Of a stretch of DNA of 41,288 nucleotides, positions 17,064 to 25,492 are shown piece by piece. The notes beneath the pieces are model-generated. The model did no database searches and was not told the DNA's origin. It worked only from the letters and a program-made list of their open reading frames with translations. Origin of the DNA: Bacteroidota bacterium (GTDB lineage: Bacteria; Bacteroidota; Bacteroidia; Palsa-965); NCBI GenBank assembly GCA_013298545.1, contig JAAFIA010000043.1, positions 1-41,288 of the forward strand. Direction: 5' to 3'. Position 1 is the first letter of the stretch; each line of letters begins with the position of its first letter. The position numbers were made by a program, and so were the translations under genes.

Positions 17064-18296
17064 TTACGTCTTAGGCCCTTGATTTTTACTCGCTTTTTTA
17101 GAACCATCGTACAATTCGTATTTCACAAAACGACATTCGAGCGGACCATTGAAAATTGGAATTTTTTTCGACGGACGCAACCCCACTTCTTTCAAGCCTT
17201 CTGGATTTGAAGTAATCATCCACGCCTCATAACCCGCGTATTTGTGCTTGAGTGTACGACCAATACCACCATACAATTCTTTCACATCGTCTTCAACCAT
17301 GCGCTCGCCATACGGCGGATTGAGGATAAGTGTTCCACGTCCTTTCGGCGGTTCGTAATCGAAAAAATTCATGCATTGTGTTTTGATCACATCGTCCACA
17401 CGCGCCAGTTTAATGTTGGTGCGCGCCTTTCGAAGTGTATTGAATGAAAGTTCGATCCCAATCAATTCTTGCGTATCGTTGCTGATTTTATTGATCGCAC
17501 TTTCGGTAATGGTTTCCCAAAGAGCCGCATCAAAATCGGGCCAACGTTGAAAACCAAACGACTCGCGATACCAACCCGCAGGAATATTATTGGCCATCAA
17601 AGCCGCTTCAATCAAAATCGTTCCAGAGCCACACATCGGATCAATCAACCGGCTGCGACGGTCCCAACCCGTGAGCGAAATCAATCCAGCCGCCAACACC
17701 TCATTCATCGGCGCACGGCCTGTATCCTCGCGGTACCCACGCTTGTGCAACGATTCGCCCGAACTATCGAGCGACACCGTTACTTTCGTATCATTGATGT
17801 GGATGTTGATGCGCAACGTTGGCTTTTCGGTATCAACCGATGGACGAATACCAAATTTATCGCGGAAGCGATCGACAACCGCATCTTTCGTTTTTTGCGC
17901 CATAAAAAACGAATGCGTAAACAATTCCGAACTCAATGTGCAATCGACGGCCAAGGTTTGTTCTGCGGTCAAGCGTTCTTCCCAAGGCAAAGCACGAATC
18001 GCATCGTAAAATTCTTGCTCCGTTGTCGCTTCAAATTCGGCAACCGGAATCAATACACGCAAGGCCGTACGCAGTTGGTAATTGGTTTTGTACAAAGTGC
18101 CCATATCGCCCACAAAACTGACCGCGCGGCGATGCGTTTCAATCTCACGCGCACCCAAGCGCAACAATTCTTTCCCTACATTATCTTCCAATCCCTGCAT
18201 GGTTTTAGCCACCATCCGAAATTCGCCCGATAACGTAAAGCGGTTGTTGTTCGGAATTTCGTTTGTATCCGGCAAGGAATCTTGTAATTCGTCCAT
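17064..18296 (-). CDS. THUMP-domain class I RNA methyltransferase (RlmL N-domain-like)
   Basis: A 410-residue protein. The N-terminal 30-180 region contains the ferredoxin-like and THUMP parts that bind RNA (AKTMQGLEDNVGKELLRLG, RINIHINDTKVTVSLDSSG). The methyltransferase domain covers about 185-390, with the link SLHKRGYREDTGRAPMNE, SAM motif I in LIDPMCGSGTILIEAAL near 215 and the N6/N2-methylating motif NPPYGERM near 328. This matches the RlmL/YcbY N-terminal family, which makes m2G in 23S rRNA, or a close relative. The target base is inferred, not shown. It starts 9 bp after the ZIP transporter gene, so it is co-transcribed with it. Confidence 0.92.
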   Translation of the reverse strand: MDELQDSLPDTNEIPNNNRFTLSGEFRMVAKTMQGLEDNVGKELLRLGAREIETHRRAVSFVGDMGTLYKTNYQLRTALRVLIPVAEFEATTEQEFYDAIRALPWEERLTAEQTLAVDCTLSSELFTHSFFMAQKTKDAVVDRFRDKFGIRPSVDTEKPTLRINIHINDTKVTVSLDSSGESLHKRGYREDTGRAPMNEVLAAGLISLTGWDRRSRLIDPMCGSGTILIEAALMANNIPAGWYRESFGFQRWPDFDAALWETITESAINKISNDTQELIGIELSFNTLRKARTNIKLARVDDVIKTQCMNFFDYEPPKGRGTLILNPPYGERMVEDDVKELYGGIGRTLKHKYAGYEAWMITSNPEGLKEVGLRPSKKIPIFNGPLECRFVKYELYDGSKKASKNQGPKT

Positions 18297-18305
18297 GAGA
18301 AAATA

Positions 18306-19040
18306 TTAAAGTGTGAGCAACCAAGCCGTGCAAACACCAACGAGCATGGTTACAAACTTGATGGCATTGAACCGGTGATTTTCACTGGTTTCAAAAAGTA
18401 TTGTTGTCGAAATGTGGAGAAAAATACCAACCACCATCGCCATGATGATTTTAAATAGCGGATCATCTTCGCCCATTTCTACCCCCAATAAATGAGTCGT
18501 TAACATACCCAATGGAGTCATCAGTGCAAACACACTTAAAAACACAAGTGCTTTCATGCGCTGCAATTTCAAATGCAACATCAGACTCATAAAAGCCACC
18601 GCAATGGGAATATTGTGCAGCACAATTCCGGTAAGAAAAGGACGCAAATTATCGCCCGCCGTAGTTTGCGAACCCAATGGCATACCTTCTAAAAACGAGT
18701 GAATACACAATCCCGCAATGATGCCAAACGGCAAATGCGCGTGTGTATGATCGTGCCCGTGCTCGTGGTGTTCGTGCACATGAATATGTCCATGCTCGAT
18801 GCCTTGCGTAATGTATTCCAATAAAAGTTGCAAGAAAAACCCAGCCAAAATAAACATCCCAATGCGGTGATCGCCACCTTCGTACAAATGCGGAATCAAA
18901 TGCAACAAACTCAACGCAAACAAAAATGCGCCGCTAAACGAAAGCAACAAACGCAAGCCCGTTTTGGGTAAGCGAAACATCCAGACACTCAGTCCGCTCA
19001 AGAGTATTGAAATAAAAACGAGAAGCCCCGTGAGTAACAT
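18306..19040 (-). CDS. ZIP-family divalent metal transporter
   Basis: A 244-residue inner-membrane protein with about eight hydrophobic segments. A His-rich loop (HGHIHVHEHHEHGHDHTHAH) lies between the third and fourth segments, as usual in ZIP proteins. The metal-site helices are visible: LCIHSFLEGMPLG (His-Ser...Glu-Gly) and GIVLHNIPIAVAFM (His-Asn-Ile-Pro). These are the conserved HxxxE and HNxPE-like motifs that bind Zn or Fe in transit; in the second, the Glu of HNxPE is replaced (HNIPIA), which is common in divergent members. It starts 6 bp after the methyltransferase gene. It probably imports zinc or another divalent ion. Confidence 0.9.
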   Translation of the reverse strand: MLLTGLLVFISILLSGLSVWMFRLPKTGLRLLLSFSGAFLFALSLLHLIPHLYEGGDHRIGMFILAGFFLQLLLEYITQGIEHGHIHVHEHHEHGHDHTHAHLPFGIIAGLCIHSFLEGMPLGSQTTAGDNLRPFLTGIVLHNIPIAVAFMSLMLHLKLQRMKALVFLSVFALMTPLGMLTTHLLGVEMGEDDPLFKIIMAMVVGIFLHISTTILFETSENHRFNAIKFVTMLVGVCTAWLLTL

Positions 19041-19046
19041 ACGTTG

Positions 19047-19799
19047 TTAACTGATTTTGCGTGCAATTAAAATTAAGCGATCCGATTTTTCTGCTTCAAA
19101 TGGTTCAAGGGCATAATTTCCAAAAACATGCTCAATGTGTAACGCATCACCAAAATACATTTTAAAATCAGCCAGTTCAAGCAATTCAACCTGTTCTTGA
19201 AATTCAAAATGCTGTCCTTGATCTTCAAAGTTGATTTTTTTTAGCACACGATTATTCGCAATTGTTTTTTGAATCTGAAACGTGATTGGGCCTTCTGTTT
19301 GCGAAAATGAATGATTGGTTTGCAACATACTCCGCACTTTAATCGCATTGAAAAAGTCGATCACTAAAACGCCTTGTGGTTTCAACGCTTTAATCATGCC
19401 CGAAATGGCCCGTTGGTTGTCGCGCTCCGTTTGGAAATAGCCGAAACTTGTAAACAAGTTGAACACATACGCATAATAATTGCTCCGAAATGGTCGGCGC
19501 ATATCGTGCTCAAAAAATTCAAGTCCCTCTTGTTCGTAGTGTTTTGCTTCAGCAATACTTTCCGGCGAAAGGTCGATGCCCGTAACGCGCAGCCCGAGTT
19601 TGTGCAATTGCACCGCATGGCGGCCTTTTCCACACGCCAGATCGAGGGCGAAGGCGTTTGGCAAAACGTGCAGAAAACCGCCTAAACGTTGGATAAATGC
19701 TGTCGCCTCTTCTTGATTCCGATTTCGGTACAAAAGATGATAATACGGACTATCGAACCAAGAGGCAAACCAGTTCGTTTTATCGGGCAAAGCGTTCAT
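19047..19799 (-). CDS. Class I SAM-dependent methyltransferase
   Basis: A 250-residue cytosolic enzyme from the ATG at 19799; an upstream in-frame start adds 19 residues without support. SAM motif I is ALDLACGKGRHAVQLHKLG near 48-66, followed by motif II VTGIDLSPESIAEAK, motif III FFEHDMRRPF and YVFNLFTSFGYF, and the post-motif GVLVIDFFNA. This is the Methyltransf_25-type fold used for small molecules, lipids or proteins. The substrate is not identifiable. It is the first gene of a run of closely spaced minus-strand genes (6, 9 and 33 bp gaps) and is divergent from the sensor phosphatase gene at 19914. Confidence 0.88.
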   Translation of the reverse strand: MNALPDKTNWFASWFDSPYYHLLYRNRNQEEATAFIQRLGGFLHVLPNAFALDLACGKGRHAVQLHKLGLRVTGIDLSPESIAEAKHYEQEGLEFFEHDMRRPFRSNYYAYVFNLFTSFGYFQTERDNQRAISGMIKALKPQGVLVIDFFNAIKVRSMLQTNHSFSQTEGPITFQIQKTIANNRVLKKINFEDQGQHFEFQEQVELLELADFKMYFGDALHIEHVFGNYALEPFEAEKSDRLILIARKIS

Positions 19800-19859
19800 G
19801 GATGGCAAAAGTAAGCAAACAAAACGAGAGGTTTGATGAATTGGTAATTCACCCACTCG

Positions 19860-19891
19860 CCAATTCAGGAAATTACCAATTCAGGAATTTA
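19860..19891. repeat. Two tandem 16-bp repeats in the divergent intergenic region
   Basis: CCAATTCAGGAAATTA (19860-19875) is followed directly by CCAATTCAGGAATTTA (19876-19891), differing at one position. They lie between the divergent starts at 19799 and 19914, about 23 bp before the ATG of the sensor phosphatase. They could be a regulator site or a slippage product. Confidence 0.6.
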
Positions 19892-19913
19892 CTATCTTGC
19901 ACGGGTAATTTTT

Positions 19914-22900
19914 ATGGGGCTAAAAATCACATTTCGGTTTTATTTCATTTTGGTCTGTTTGCTTGCAGCTAATTTTTTGCGCGCGCAGGACTATAAATTT
20001 GCGCATATTGGTGTTGAGCAAGGGCTTTCGCAATCTGTTGTCAATTGTATTTTGCAAGACAGCAGAGGATTCATGTGGTTTGGAACACAAGAAGGCTTGA
20101 ATCGCTACGACGGTTACAACTTCAAAGTATTCAAACGCGATCCCGAAAACCCCAATTCCATTGCCGGAAATTTTATCTACACCCTCTTTGAAGATAAAAG
20201 CGGAACAATTTGGATTGGGACAAACGGCAATGGCCTCGATGCGTACAATCCGATTCTTGAAACATTTACCCATTATGCCAATGATCCTAAAAACGTTAAA
20301 TCCATTAGCGATAATGCCGTTCGTGTTATTTATCAAGATTATAAAGGTCGGCTTTGGTTTGGAACGGATAATGGGTTGAATCTCTTTGACGAATCGACCA
20401 AAACATTTACCCGTTTTGTAAACAATAAGAATGACGAGCGCAGTTTGAGTGGAGATCATATTTACAGCATCATCGAAGATGTTCAGAAAAATCTTTGGGT
20501 ATCGACATACGAAAACGGGTTGAATTTATTTGATGAATCCAAGCGACAATTTTTAAACTACCAGCCCACACAAGACGATGCCAATCATTTGTACCCCAAA
20601 GCTTTTTCAAGTGATCCAGAATTGGTTGAACAAATGCACCAAGTGCGCGCCATAAAACGCATGAGCGATGGCAATTTTTTATTGGGTGCCGATGGTGCTG
20701 GCCTCGAGATTTTCAATCCGAATGCACGTCGTTTTATTCGTGCTTTTTATCCCAATTCCAATCCCGATTCCTCCTCACTGCTCAACGACAAACGTATTTT
20801 CGATATTGAGACCGATCAAAATGGACAGATTTGGCTCGCTACCTATAAAGGTGGTGTCAATGTCTTGAGCAGCGATTTCAAAACATCGCAGTATTATTTA
20901 CCCAACGATAAAGACCCATTTGCCATCAAAGGCAATTCCATTCGCTGTATTTTTTCTGATGCGCAGGGCAATATCTGGATTGGTAGCAATGGAAATGGCA
21001 TTGATGTGTATTTCAAACAAACATCACTCATCACACACATCCGCAAATCGGAACGCCTTGAAGTTGGGACAAATACCTTGCCGAGCAACGCAGTATTCAG
21101 TATTCTCGAAGACCGCGAAGGCTTTTTATGGATTGGTACATTGGGCGGGGGCCTAAGTCAATTGAATCCAAAAACGGGTGTATATACACACCATCCCGAA
21201 TTGTCAACAGCCAGCAACAATGGTGTTTTGGCACTACTCGAAGATCGCCGCGGACAAATTTGGGTAGGAACGTATGGCGAAGGCATCAATGTGTGGAATA
21301 AACAAACAAAAAAAGTTCGGAAAATCCTGACCAATTATACACGCGGCGATGGGACAATTCTTTGCATGGCCGAAGAACCCGCAACTGGTGCAATTTGGTT
21401 TGGAACGTATGATGGTGGTATTTTTCGAGTCGATGCACAAACCGATTCGGTTACGCGCATTTCGAGCGATGATGGCTTGTCAACCGATATTATTTTCTCC
21501 ATTCATTTTGATCCAGCAGGAACCATGTGGATGGGCGGAAAAGGTGGCGGACTCATGAAACGCGATCCGAACACAGGAAAAATAACCGTTTACAAAAACG
21601 ATCCTAAAAAAACAAGTTTATCCAACAACATCATCAGCTTCATCACTTCGGATAAAAAAGGCGATATCTGGATTGGTACAACCAATGGGTTGAATCGGTT
21701 CAATCCAAAATCCGAAACATTTTGGGTGTATTACGAAAAAGATGGTATTGCCAGCGACAATATTTACGCTGCACTTCAAGACGATCAAGGCTTAATTTGG
21801 TTAAGCCATACCAAAGGAATTTCTAGTTTTGATCCAAACGAAGAAGGTGTTGTACATTTCCACAATTATGGTACGCCAGAAGGTGTGCAGCCCGGAGAAT
21901 TTAATCAAGGTGCTTGGTTTAAATCCCGTAACAATATTTTGTTTTTCGGTGGTCAAAATGGGTTGAATATCATTGATCCAAAAAGTATTGTAAAGGCACA
22001 AAGTAAAGCATACGTTCAAATTATTTCTTACCAGCGTTTTGGCAATGAAGTAAAACTCGATAGTACCATTTCGGCTAAACGATTCATTGAAGTGAGTTGG
22101 AAAGAAAATGATTTTCAATTTGAGTTTTTTAGCACCAATTTGATTGCGCCGAGTAAAAATTTATTTCAATACTACCTCGAAGGATTTAACGATAGTTGGT
22201 CGGTTCCTTCAACCAATCATTTTGCAACATATACCAACCTTTCTGGTGGCAATTATGTTTTTCATGTGCGTTCCGTTGGGCCAGATGGAAAACCAGCATC
22301 CGAAGAAACCCTTTTGTATATTCGGATTCGTCCGCCCTTCTGGCGTACCTATTGGTTTTACGCCTTGTGTGGAATTTTAACCGCCGTTTCGATTTTTGTA
22401 TTTATCCGTTTGCGTACCAGTGCTATTCAGAAAGAAAATAAAATTTTGGAAGCGCGTGTCGAGCAACGTACATACGAATTGGCACAAAAAAACCAAGACA
22501 TTACCAGTAGTATCCAATATGCACGCCGTATTCAGGTGGCCATGCTCCCCGAAACAAGTCATATTTTTAGGCATTTGTACGACGCATTTATCATGTACAA
22601 ACCAAAAGATATTGTAAGTGGCGATTTTTATTGGTTCTCCGAAAAAAATGGACGCAAAATTATTGCGGTTGCCGATTGTACTGGCCACGGCGTTCCCGGT
22701 GCACTGATGAGTATGATTGGGCACAACTTACTCAACCAAATTGTTCAAGAAAAAAACATCATCGAACCCGCTGCTATTTTACAATTGTTAAATGAAGGCG
22801 TTCGTGCGGCACTCAAACAAGATCAGCACCTCGATCAAGACCAAGATACCGCAGATGGCATGGATATGGCCATTTGTAGCATTGATATTATTTCTGGAGA

Positions 22901-23261
22901 TGTGTTGTTTGCAGGTGCCTTGCGCCCACTCGTCATTGTCCGAAAAGACAGCATCGAAAAAATAGAATGTGATCGGTTTACGATTGGTGGCTCGCAAGAT
23001 AACCGCGAACGCATCTATACCGCACATCAAGTAAAACTCAACCGTGGCGATCGGATGTTTATGTTTACCGATGGCTTTGCCGATCAGTTTGGTGGTCATG
23101 ACGGAAAAAAATTCATGGTGAAACGACTACTCGAAACCCTACAAACTCTTCCGGGCGAATCGATGCAGGAACAGGGCCTTGCCCTCGATAAAATTTTTAC
23201 CGATTGGTGCGGCACACACACACAAGTCGATGATGTGTTGGTGGTGGGCATTCGTTTATAA
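19914..23261 (+). CDS. Periplasmic Reg_prop/Y_Y_Y sensor fused to cytoplasmic PP2C (SpoIIE) phosphatase
   Basis: A 1115-residue transmembrane sensor. It has a signal peptide at 1-25 and then two-component-regulator-type beta-propeller repeats at about 30-700 (recurring IWIGTNGNGLDAYNP, LWFGTDNGLNLFD, IWVGTYGEGINVWN). A Y_Y_Y domain follows at about 727-810 (FQYYLEGFNDSW, GGNYVFHVRSVGPDG), then one TM helix at about 811-832, a coiled coil, and a PP2C/SpoIIE domain at about 864-1115. Metal ligands are in SGDFYWF, DCTGHGVPGA, DGMDMAI, TDGFADQFGG and QVDDVLV. In better-known relatives this sensor sits on a histidine kinase; here the output is a Ser/Thr phosphatase. Its catalytic domain resembles that at 2989-4779. 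The SiaB/SiaC genes about 1.1 kb downstream are the likely partners. Confidence 0.93.
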   Translation: MGLKITFRFYFILVCLLAANFLRAQDYKFAHIGVEQGLSQSVVNCILQDSRGFMWFGTQEGLNRYDGYNFKVFKRDPENPNSIAGNFIYTLFEDKSGTIWIGTNGNGLDAYNPILETFTHYANDPKNVKSISDNAVRVIYQDYKGRLWFGTDNGLNLFDESTKTFTRFVNNKNDERSLSGDHIYSIIEDVQKNLWVSTYENGLNLFDESKRQFLNYQPTQDDANHLYPKAFSSDPELVEQMHQVRAIKRMSDGNFLLGADGAGLEIFNPNARRFIRAFYPNSNPDSSSLLNDKRIFDIETDQNGQIWLATYKGGVNVLSSDFKTSQYYLPNDKDPFAIKGNSIRCIFSDAQGNIWIGSNGNGIDVYFKQTSLITHIRKSERLEVGTNTLPSNAVFSILEDREGFLWIGTLGGGLSQLNPKTGVYTHHPELSTASNNGVLALLEDRRGQIWVGTYGEGINVWNKQTKKVRKILTNYTRGDGTILCMAEEPATGAIWFGTYDGGIFRVDAQTDSVTRISSDDGLSTDIIFSIHFDPAGTMWMGGKGGGLMKRDPNTGKITVYKNDPKKTSLSNNIISFITSDKKGDIWIGTTNGLNRFNPKSETFWVYYEKDGIASDNIYAALQDDQGLIWLSHTKGISSFDPNEEGVVHFHNYGTPEGVQPGEFNQGAWFKSRNNILFFGGQNGLNIIDPKSIVKAQSKAYVQIISYQRFGNEVKLDSTISAKRFIEVSWKENDFQFEFFSTNLIAPSKNLFQYYLEGFNDSWSVPSTNHFATYTNLSGGNYVFHVRSVGPDGKPASEETLLYIRIRPPFWRTYWFYALCGILTAVSIFVFIRLRTSAIQKENKILEARVEQRTYELAQKNQDITSSIQYARRIQVAMLPETSHIFRHLYDAFIMYKPKDIVSGDFYWFSEKNGRKIIAVADCTGHGVPGALMSMIGHNLLNQIVQEKNIIEPAAILQLLNEGVRAALKQDQHLDQDQDTADGMDMAICSIDIISGDVLFAGALRPLVIVRKDSIEKIECDRFTIGGSQDNRERIYTAHQVKLNRGDRMFMFTDGFADQFGGHDGKKFMVKRLLETLQTLPGESMQEQGLALDKIFTDWCGTHTQVDDVLVVGIRL

Positions 23262-23275
23262 GAAATCGAAACATC

Positions 23276-23308
23276 TTGTGCTTCATTTCGTTAAAAGGCT
23301 TAATTTTG
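23276..23308 (+). promoter_or_regulatory. Candidate Bacteroidota promoter for the lipoprotein gene
   Basis: TTG at 23276-23278, 22-bp spacer, TAATTTTG at 23301-23308 (exact TAnnTTTG). The transcription start would be near 23315, giving a leader of about 55 nt before the ATG at 23371. The spacer is at the long end of the usual range. Confidence 0.5.
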
Positions 23309-23370
23309 TTTAACAATTAAACCTATTGGTTAACCTGACGTCTTAACCTCAACATCAAAAATACTTCCAC

Positions 23371-24192
23371 ATGAAACGTATCCTCCTTCCTATTCTTTTC
23401 CTTGGTGCAAGCGCCCTTGTACTCGATGGCTGTAAAAAAGAGCCACAAGACACCGAAACAACATCAGCTACCGACAACAGCTTTTGCGAAGGTGAATTTA
23501 TGCGTGTGTTGCCGACTGTAAATAAAATCAATATCGACGAACCGGGCGTTCACCGCCTTGGTAATCCTGGCAATAACGAGGTAGCCTCAACCTGCTATAC
23601 TGTTATTTTTAACTCACAGCCCAATCAGTTTCCGTTGAGCATTACCGTTGATTTTGGTTCCGGTTGCCCTGACCAACAAGATGGCCGCATCCGCGCTGGA
23701 AAAATGACAACCACCATCGACCGTTCGGTTGATTCGATTGGCTGTGTAACAACAATCGTTCTCGATAGTTTTTATGTGAATGGTGTACATTTTGAAGGTA
23801 CCGTCCGTTTGACCAAACTTTCGGCAACCTCCTATCGCAAAGAAGTTATTGGTGGAAAATGCACCAAAACTGGCGCCAACCCTTGGGTTATTCTTTGGGC
23901 ATGCGACCGCACCATCAGCCTTGTTGCTGGCGCTTCGACAACGGCACAATACGATGATATCATTGAAGTATCTGGCACAAATGCCGGTACTGATCGCAAT
24001 GGTAAAACATGGAATTCCAATATTACAAGTCCGCTTGTTCGCGATATGTCTTGTTCTTGGATGACTAAAGGCACAATGGAACTCACACCAGAAGGTAAAG
24101 CGACGCGTACCATTGATTTCGGCGACGGCAGTTGCGATAATAAAGGAACGATCAGCATCGAAGGCACATCGTTTGAGTTTACGATGAACTAA
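23371..24192 (+). CDS. Lipoprotein of unknown function
   Basis: A 273-residue protein with a lipoprotein signal: MKRILLPILFLGASALVLDG followed by the lipidated Cys, then KKEPQDTE. The mature part is rich in beta strands, Thr and Asp/Asn-Gly turns, with several Cys (YTVIFNSQPNQFPLSITVDFG, GKMTTTIDRSVDSIGC, ATRTIDFGDGSCDNKGTI). I do not recognise the family, though many Bacteroidota lipoproteins of this type exist. It has its own likely promoter and a strong terminator, so it is probably a separate unit and not part of the flanking signalling genes. Confidence 0.85.
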   Translation: MKRILLPILFLGASALVLDGCKKEPQDTETTSATDNSFCEGEFMRVLPTVNKINIDEPGVHRLGNPGNNEVASTCYTVIFNSQPNQFPLSITVDFGSGCPDQQDGRIRAGKMTTTIDRSVDSIGCVTTIVLDSFYVNGVHFEGTVRLTKLSATSYRKEVIGGKCTKTGANPWVILWACDRTISLVAGASTTAQYDDIIEVSGTNAGTDRNGKTWNSNITSPLVRDMSCSWMTKGTMELTPEGKATRTIDFGDGSCDNKGTISIEGTSFEFTMN

Positions 24193-24203
24193 ACCTGATA
24201 TTT

Positions 24204-24240
24204 AAAAAAAATGGCCCGTTTTCAACGGGTCATTTTTTTT
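24204..24240 (+). terminator. Intrinsic terminator after the lipoprotein gene
   Basis: Stem ATGGCCCGTT (24211-24220) with AACGGGTCAT (24224-24233), including one G-T pair, loop TTC, followed by a run of eight T. An A-run on the left also allows action in the other direction. Confidence 0.88.
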
Positions 24241-24328
24241 ATCGCTGAATTACAACCATCAAAAAAGCACATTCAGCCCCCATAAACCTATAAAACATCT
24301 AAAATCTGCATATTTTTTTTTCAGATGT

Positions 24329-24358
24329 TTTGATATTCCAAACACTTACCTATATTTG
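24329..24358 (+). promoter_or_regulatory. Bacteroidota sigma-A-type promoter for siaB-siaC
   Basis: TTTG at 24329-24332, an 18-bp spacer, then TATATTTG at 24351-24358, an exact match to TAnnTTTG. The predicted transcription start near 24365 leaves about 30 nt before the ATG at 24396. It makes the SiaB/SiaC pair an independent transcription unit. Confidence 0.7.
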
Positions 24359-24395
24359 TTCACCTCACTTTAATCCGAGCTAGCTGTATTCGTAT

Positions 24396-24953
24396 ATGAT
24401 GGTTGACATCTACGATTTTTATGATAAAATGGAGCGTAATAACATTATGCTCTCCTTCAAGGGCGATGTGACCTCGGAACTTCTTACCTCTATTTTGCAA
24501 ATCATGGAGTCGAAACTCGACAATTTGCAAGAAGAACCTAAGGTGAAGAAAAAGGTTTACAACGTACTTGTGGAATGTCTCCAAAATCTCTATCACCACA
24601 TGGATGAGATTCCGATGGGCGACAACATCGCCGAAAATGAATCTGCGCGTTCTGCAATTTTCATGATCGGTAAAATTGACAACCAGTACAACATCATTAC
24701 AGGAAATTACATCCGCACACAAAACGTCGATGGGCTGCGCACACGCCTTGACGAGATCAACAAACTGACCAAGGAAGAACTCAAAGATTATTATAAAACA
24801 GTGCTCAATAATGGCGAAATTTCGCTCAAAGGTGGTGGTGGGTTAGGAATGATTGATATTGCCCGCAAAACCGGACAAAAACTCAATTACCATTTCATGC
24901 CGATCGATAATCAGCACTCGTTTTTCAGTCTCAATATCAAAATTGCCCAATAA
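24396..24953 (+). CDS. siaB: SiaB-family protein kinase (DUF6272, GHKL-like)
   Basis: A 185-residue cytosolic protein. Its nucleotide-binding features follow the GHKL plan: an N-box in VLVECLQNLYHHMDE (E60, N64) and a Gly-rich lid KGGGGLGMIDIARK at about 145-158. The end, FFSLNIKI, is the usual last strand. I recognise it as the SiaB type. In Pseudomonas aeruginosa SiaB phosphorylates SiaC, and the SiaA phosphatase reverses this. The SiaC-type gene follows after 16 bp. ATG 24396 and 24399 are both possible starts. Two PP2C phosphatases in this window (2989-4779, 19914-23261) could serve the SiaA role. Confidence 0.88.
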   Translation: MMVDIYDFYDKMERNNIMLSFKGDVTSELLTSILQIMESKLDNLQEEPKVKKKVYNVLVECLQNLYHHMDEIPMGDNIAENESARSAIFMIGKIDNQYNIITGNYIRTQNVDGLRTRLDEINKLTKEELKDYYKTVLNNGEISLKGGGGLGMIDIARKTGQKLNYHFMPIDNQHSFFSLNIKIAQ

Positions 24954-24969
24954 ATTATTCAGCACACAC

Positions 24970-25350
24970 ATGGAAAAGTTTAGCATTGAAGGAACACCTA
25001 AAACCCCAACCATCAATTTTGATATGGTTAGTGGGCACTTGGAAGTGAAAGGCCGTTCCATTCCTGAAAACTCCATTGAGTTTTACAAACCGCTTGTAGA
25101 AGCACTCGAACGCTATGCGCAAAAGCCACAAGCAGCAACCAACGTCAACATTCAATTAGAATACTTCAATACAAGTTCTTCTAAGTGCATTCTCGATGTT
25201 TTCAAAAAACTCGAAAGCATTCAAAAAGCCGGAAGTGCGACAACCATTAATTGGTACTATGAAGAAGACGATGAAGATATGCTTGAAGCTGGCGAAGATT
25301 ATCAAGCCATTATCAGCATCCCATTCAAAATGATTGAAGTAGATGGATAA
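24970..25350 (+). CDS. siaC: SiaC-family regulatory phosphoprotein (DUF1987)
   Basis: A 126-residue cytosolic protein starting at the ATG at 24970. Signatures of the family are FSIEGTPKTPTINFD, GHLEVKGRSIPENSIEFYKP and LEYFNTSSSKCILDVFKKLE. The Thr in FNTSSSK is residue 68, the same number as the phospho-acceptor Thr68 reported for Pseudomonas SiaC. It should therefore switch between phosphorylated and free forms under SiaB and a PP2C phosphatase. In Pseudomonas free SiaC activates the diguanylate cyclase SiaD; no such cyclase is near here, so the partner is unknown. The frame is open further upstream inside siaB, but that extension is not like the family. It forms a two-gene operon with siaB. 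Confidence 0.92.
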   Translation: MEKFSIEGTPKTPTINFDMVSGHLEVKGRSIPENSIEFYKPLVEALERYAQKPQAATNVNIQLEYFNTSSSKCILDVFKKLESIQKAGSATTINWYYEEDDEDMLEAGEDYQAIISIPFKMIEVDG

Positions 25351-25365
25351 TATCCTCAAACAATA

Positions 25366-25410
25366 AACCAAAAGCGGCTGTATTCAAGGAATGCAGCCGC
25401 TTTTGGTTTT
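25366..25410 (+). terminator. Strong intrinsic terminator after siaC
   Basis: A 15-bp stem (AACCAAAAGCGGCTG 25366-25380 with CAGCCGCTTTTGGTT 25394-25408) has a loop containing a small ATTC/GAAT stem, followed by TT. It is symmetrical enough to act both ways. It ends the siaB-siaC operon. Confidence 0.88.
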
Positions 25411-25492
25411 GTACCATCCTGTTCAGAATTTAGTGCTGCCCCACATAGCATTTTTTTATACCTTTCATCAACTTTACCAATCCCTTACCGAT

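Noticed and set aside
23262-23370. GGTTAA...TTAACC inverted repeat in the lipoprotein leader considered as an operator
   Set aside because: The arms are only 6 bp and A+T-rich; it could easily be chance.
24853-24969. N-terminal extension of the SiaC frame inside siaB
   Set aside because: The family begins at the ATG at 24970, and the extension is an out-of-frame reading of siaB.
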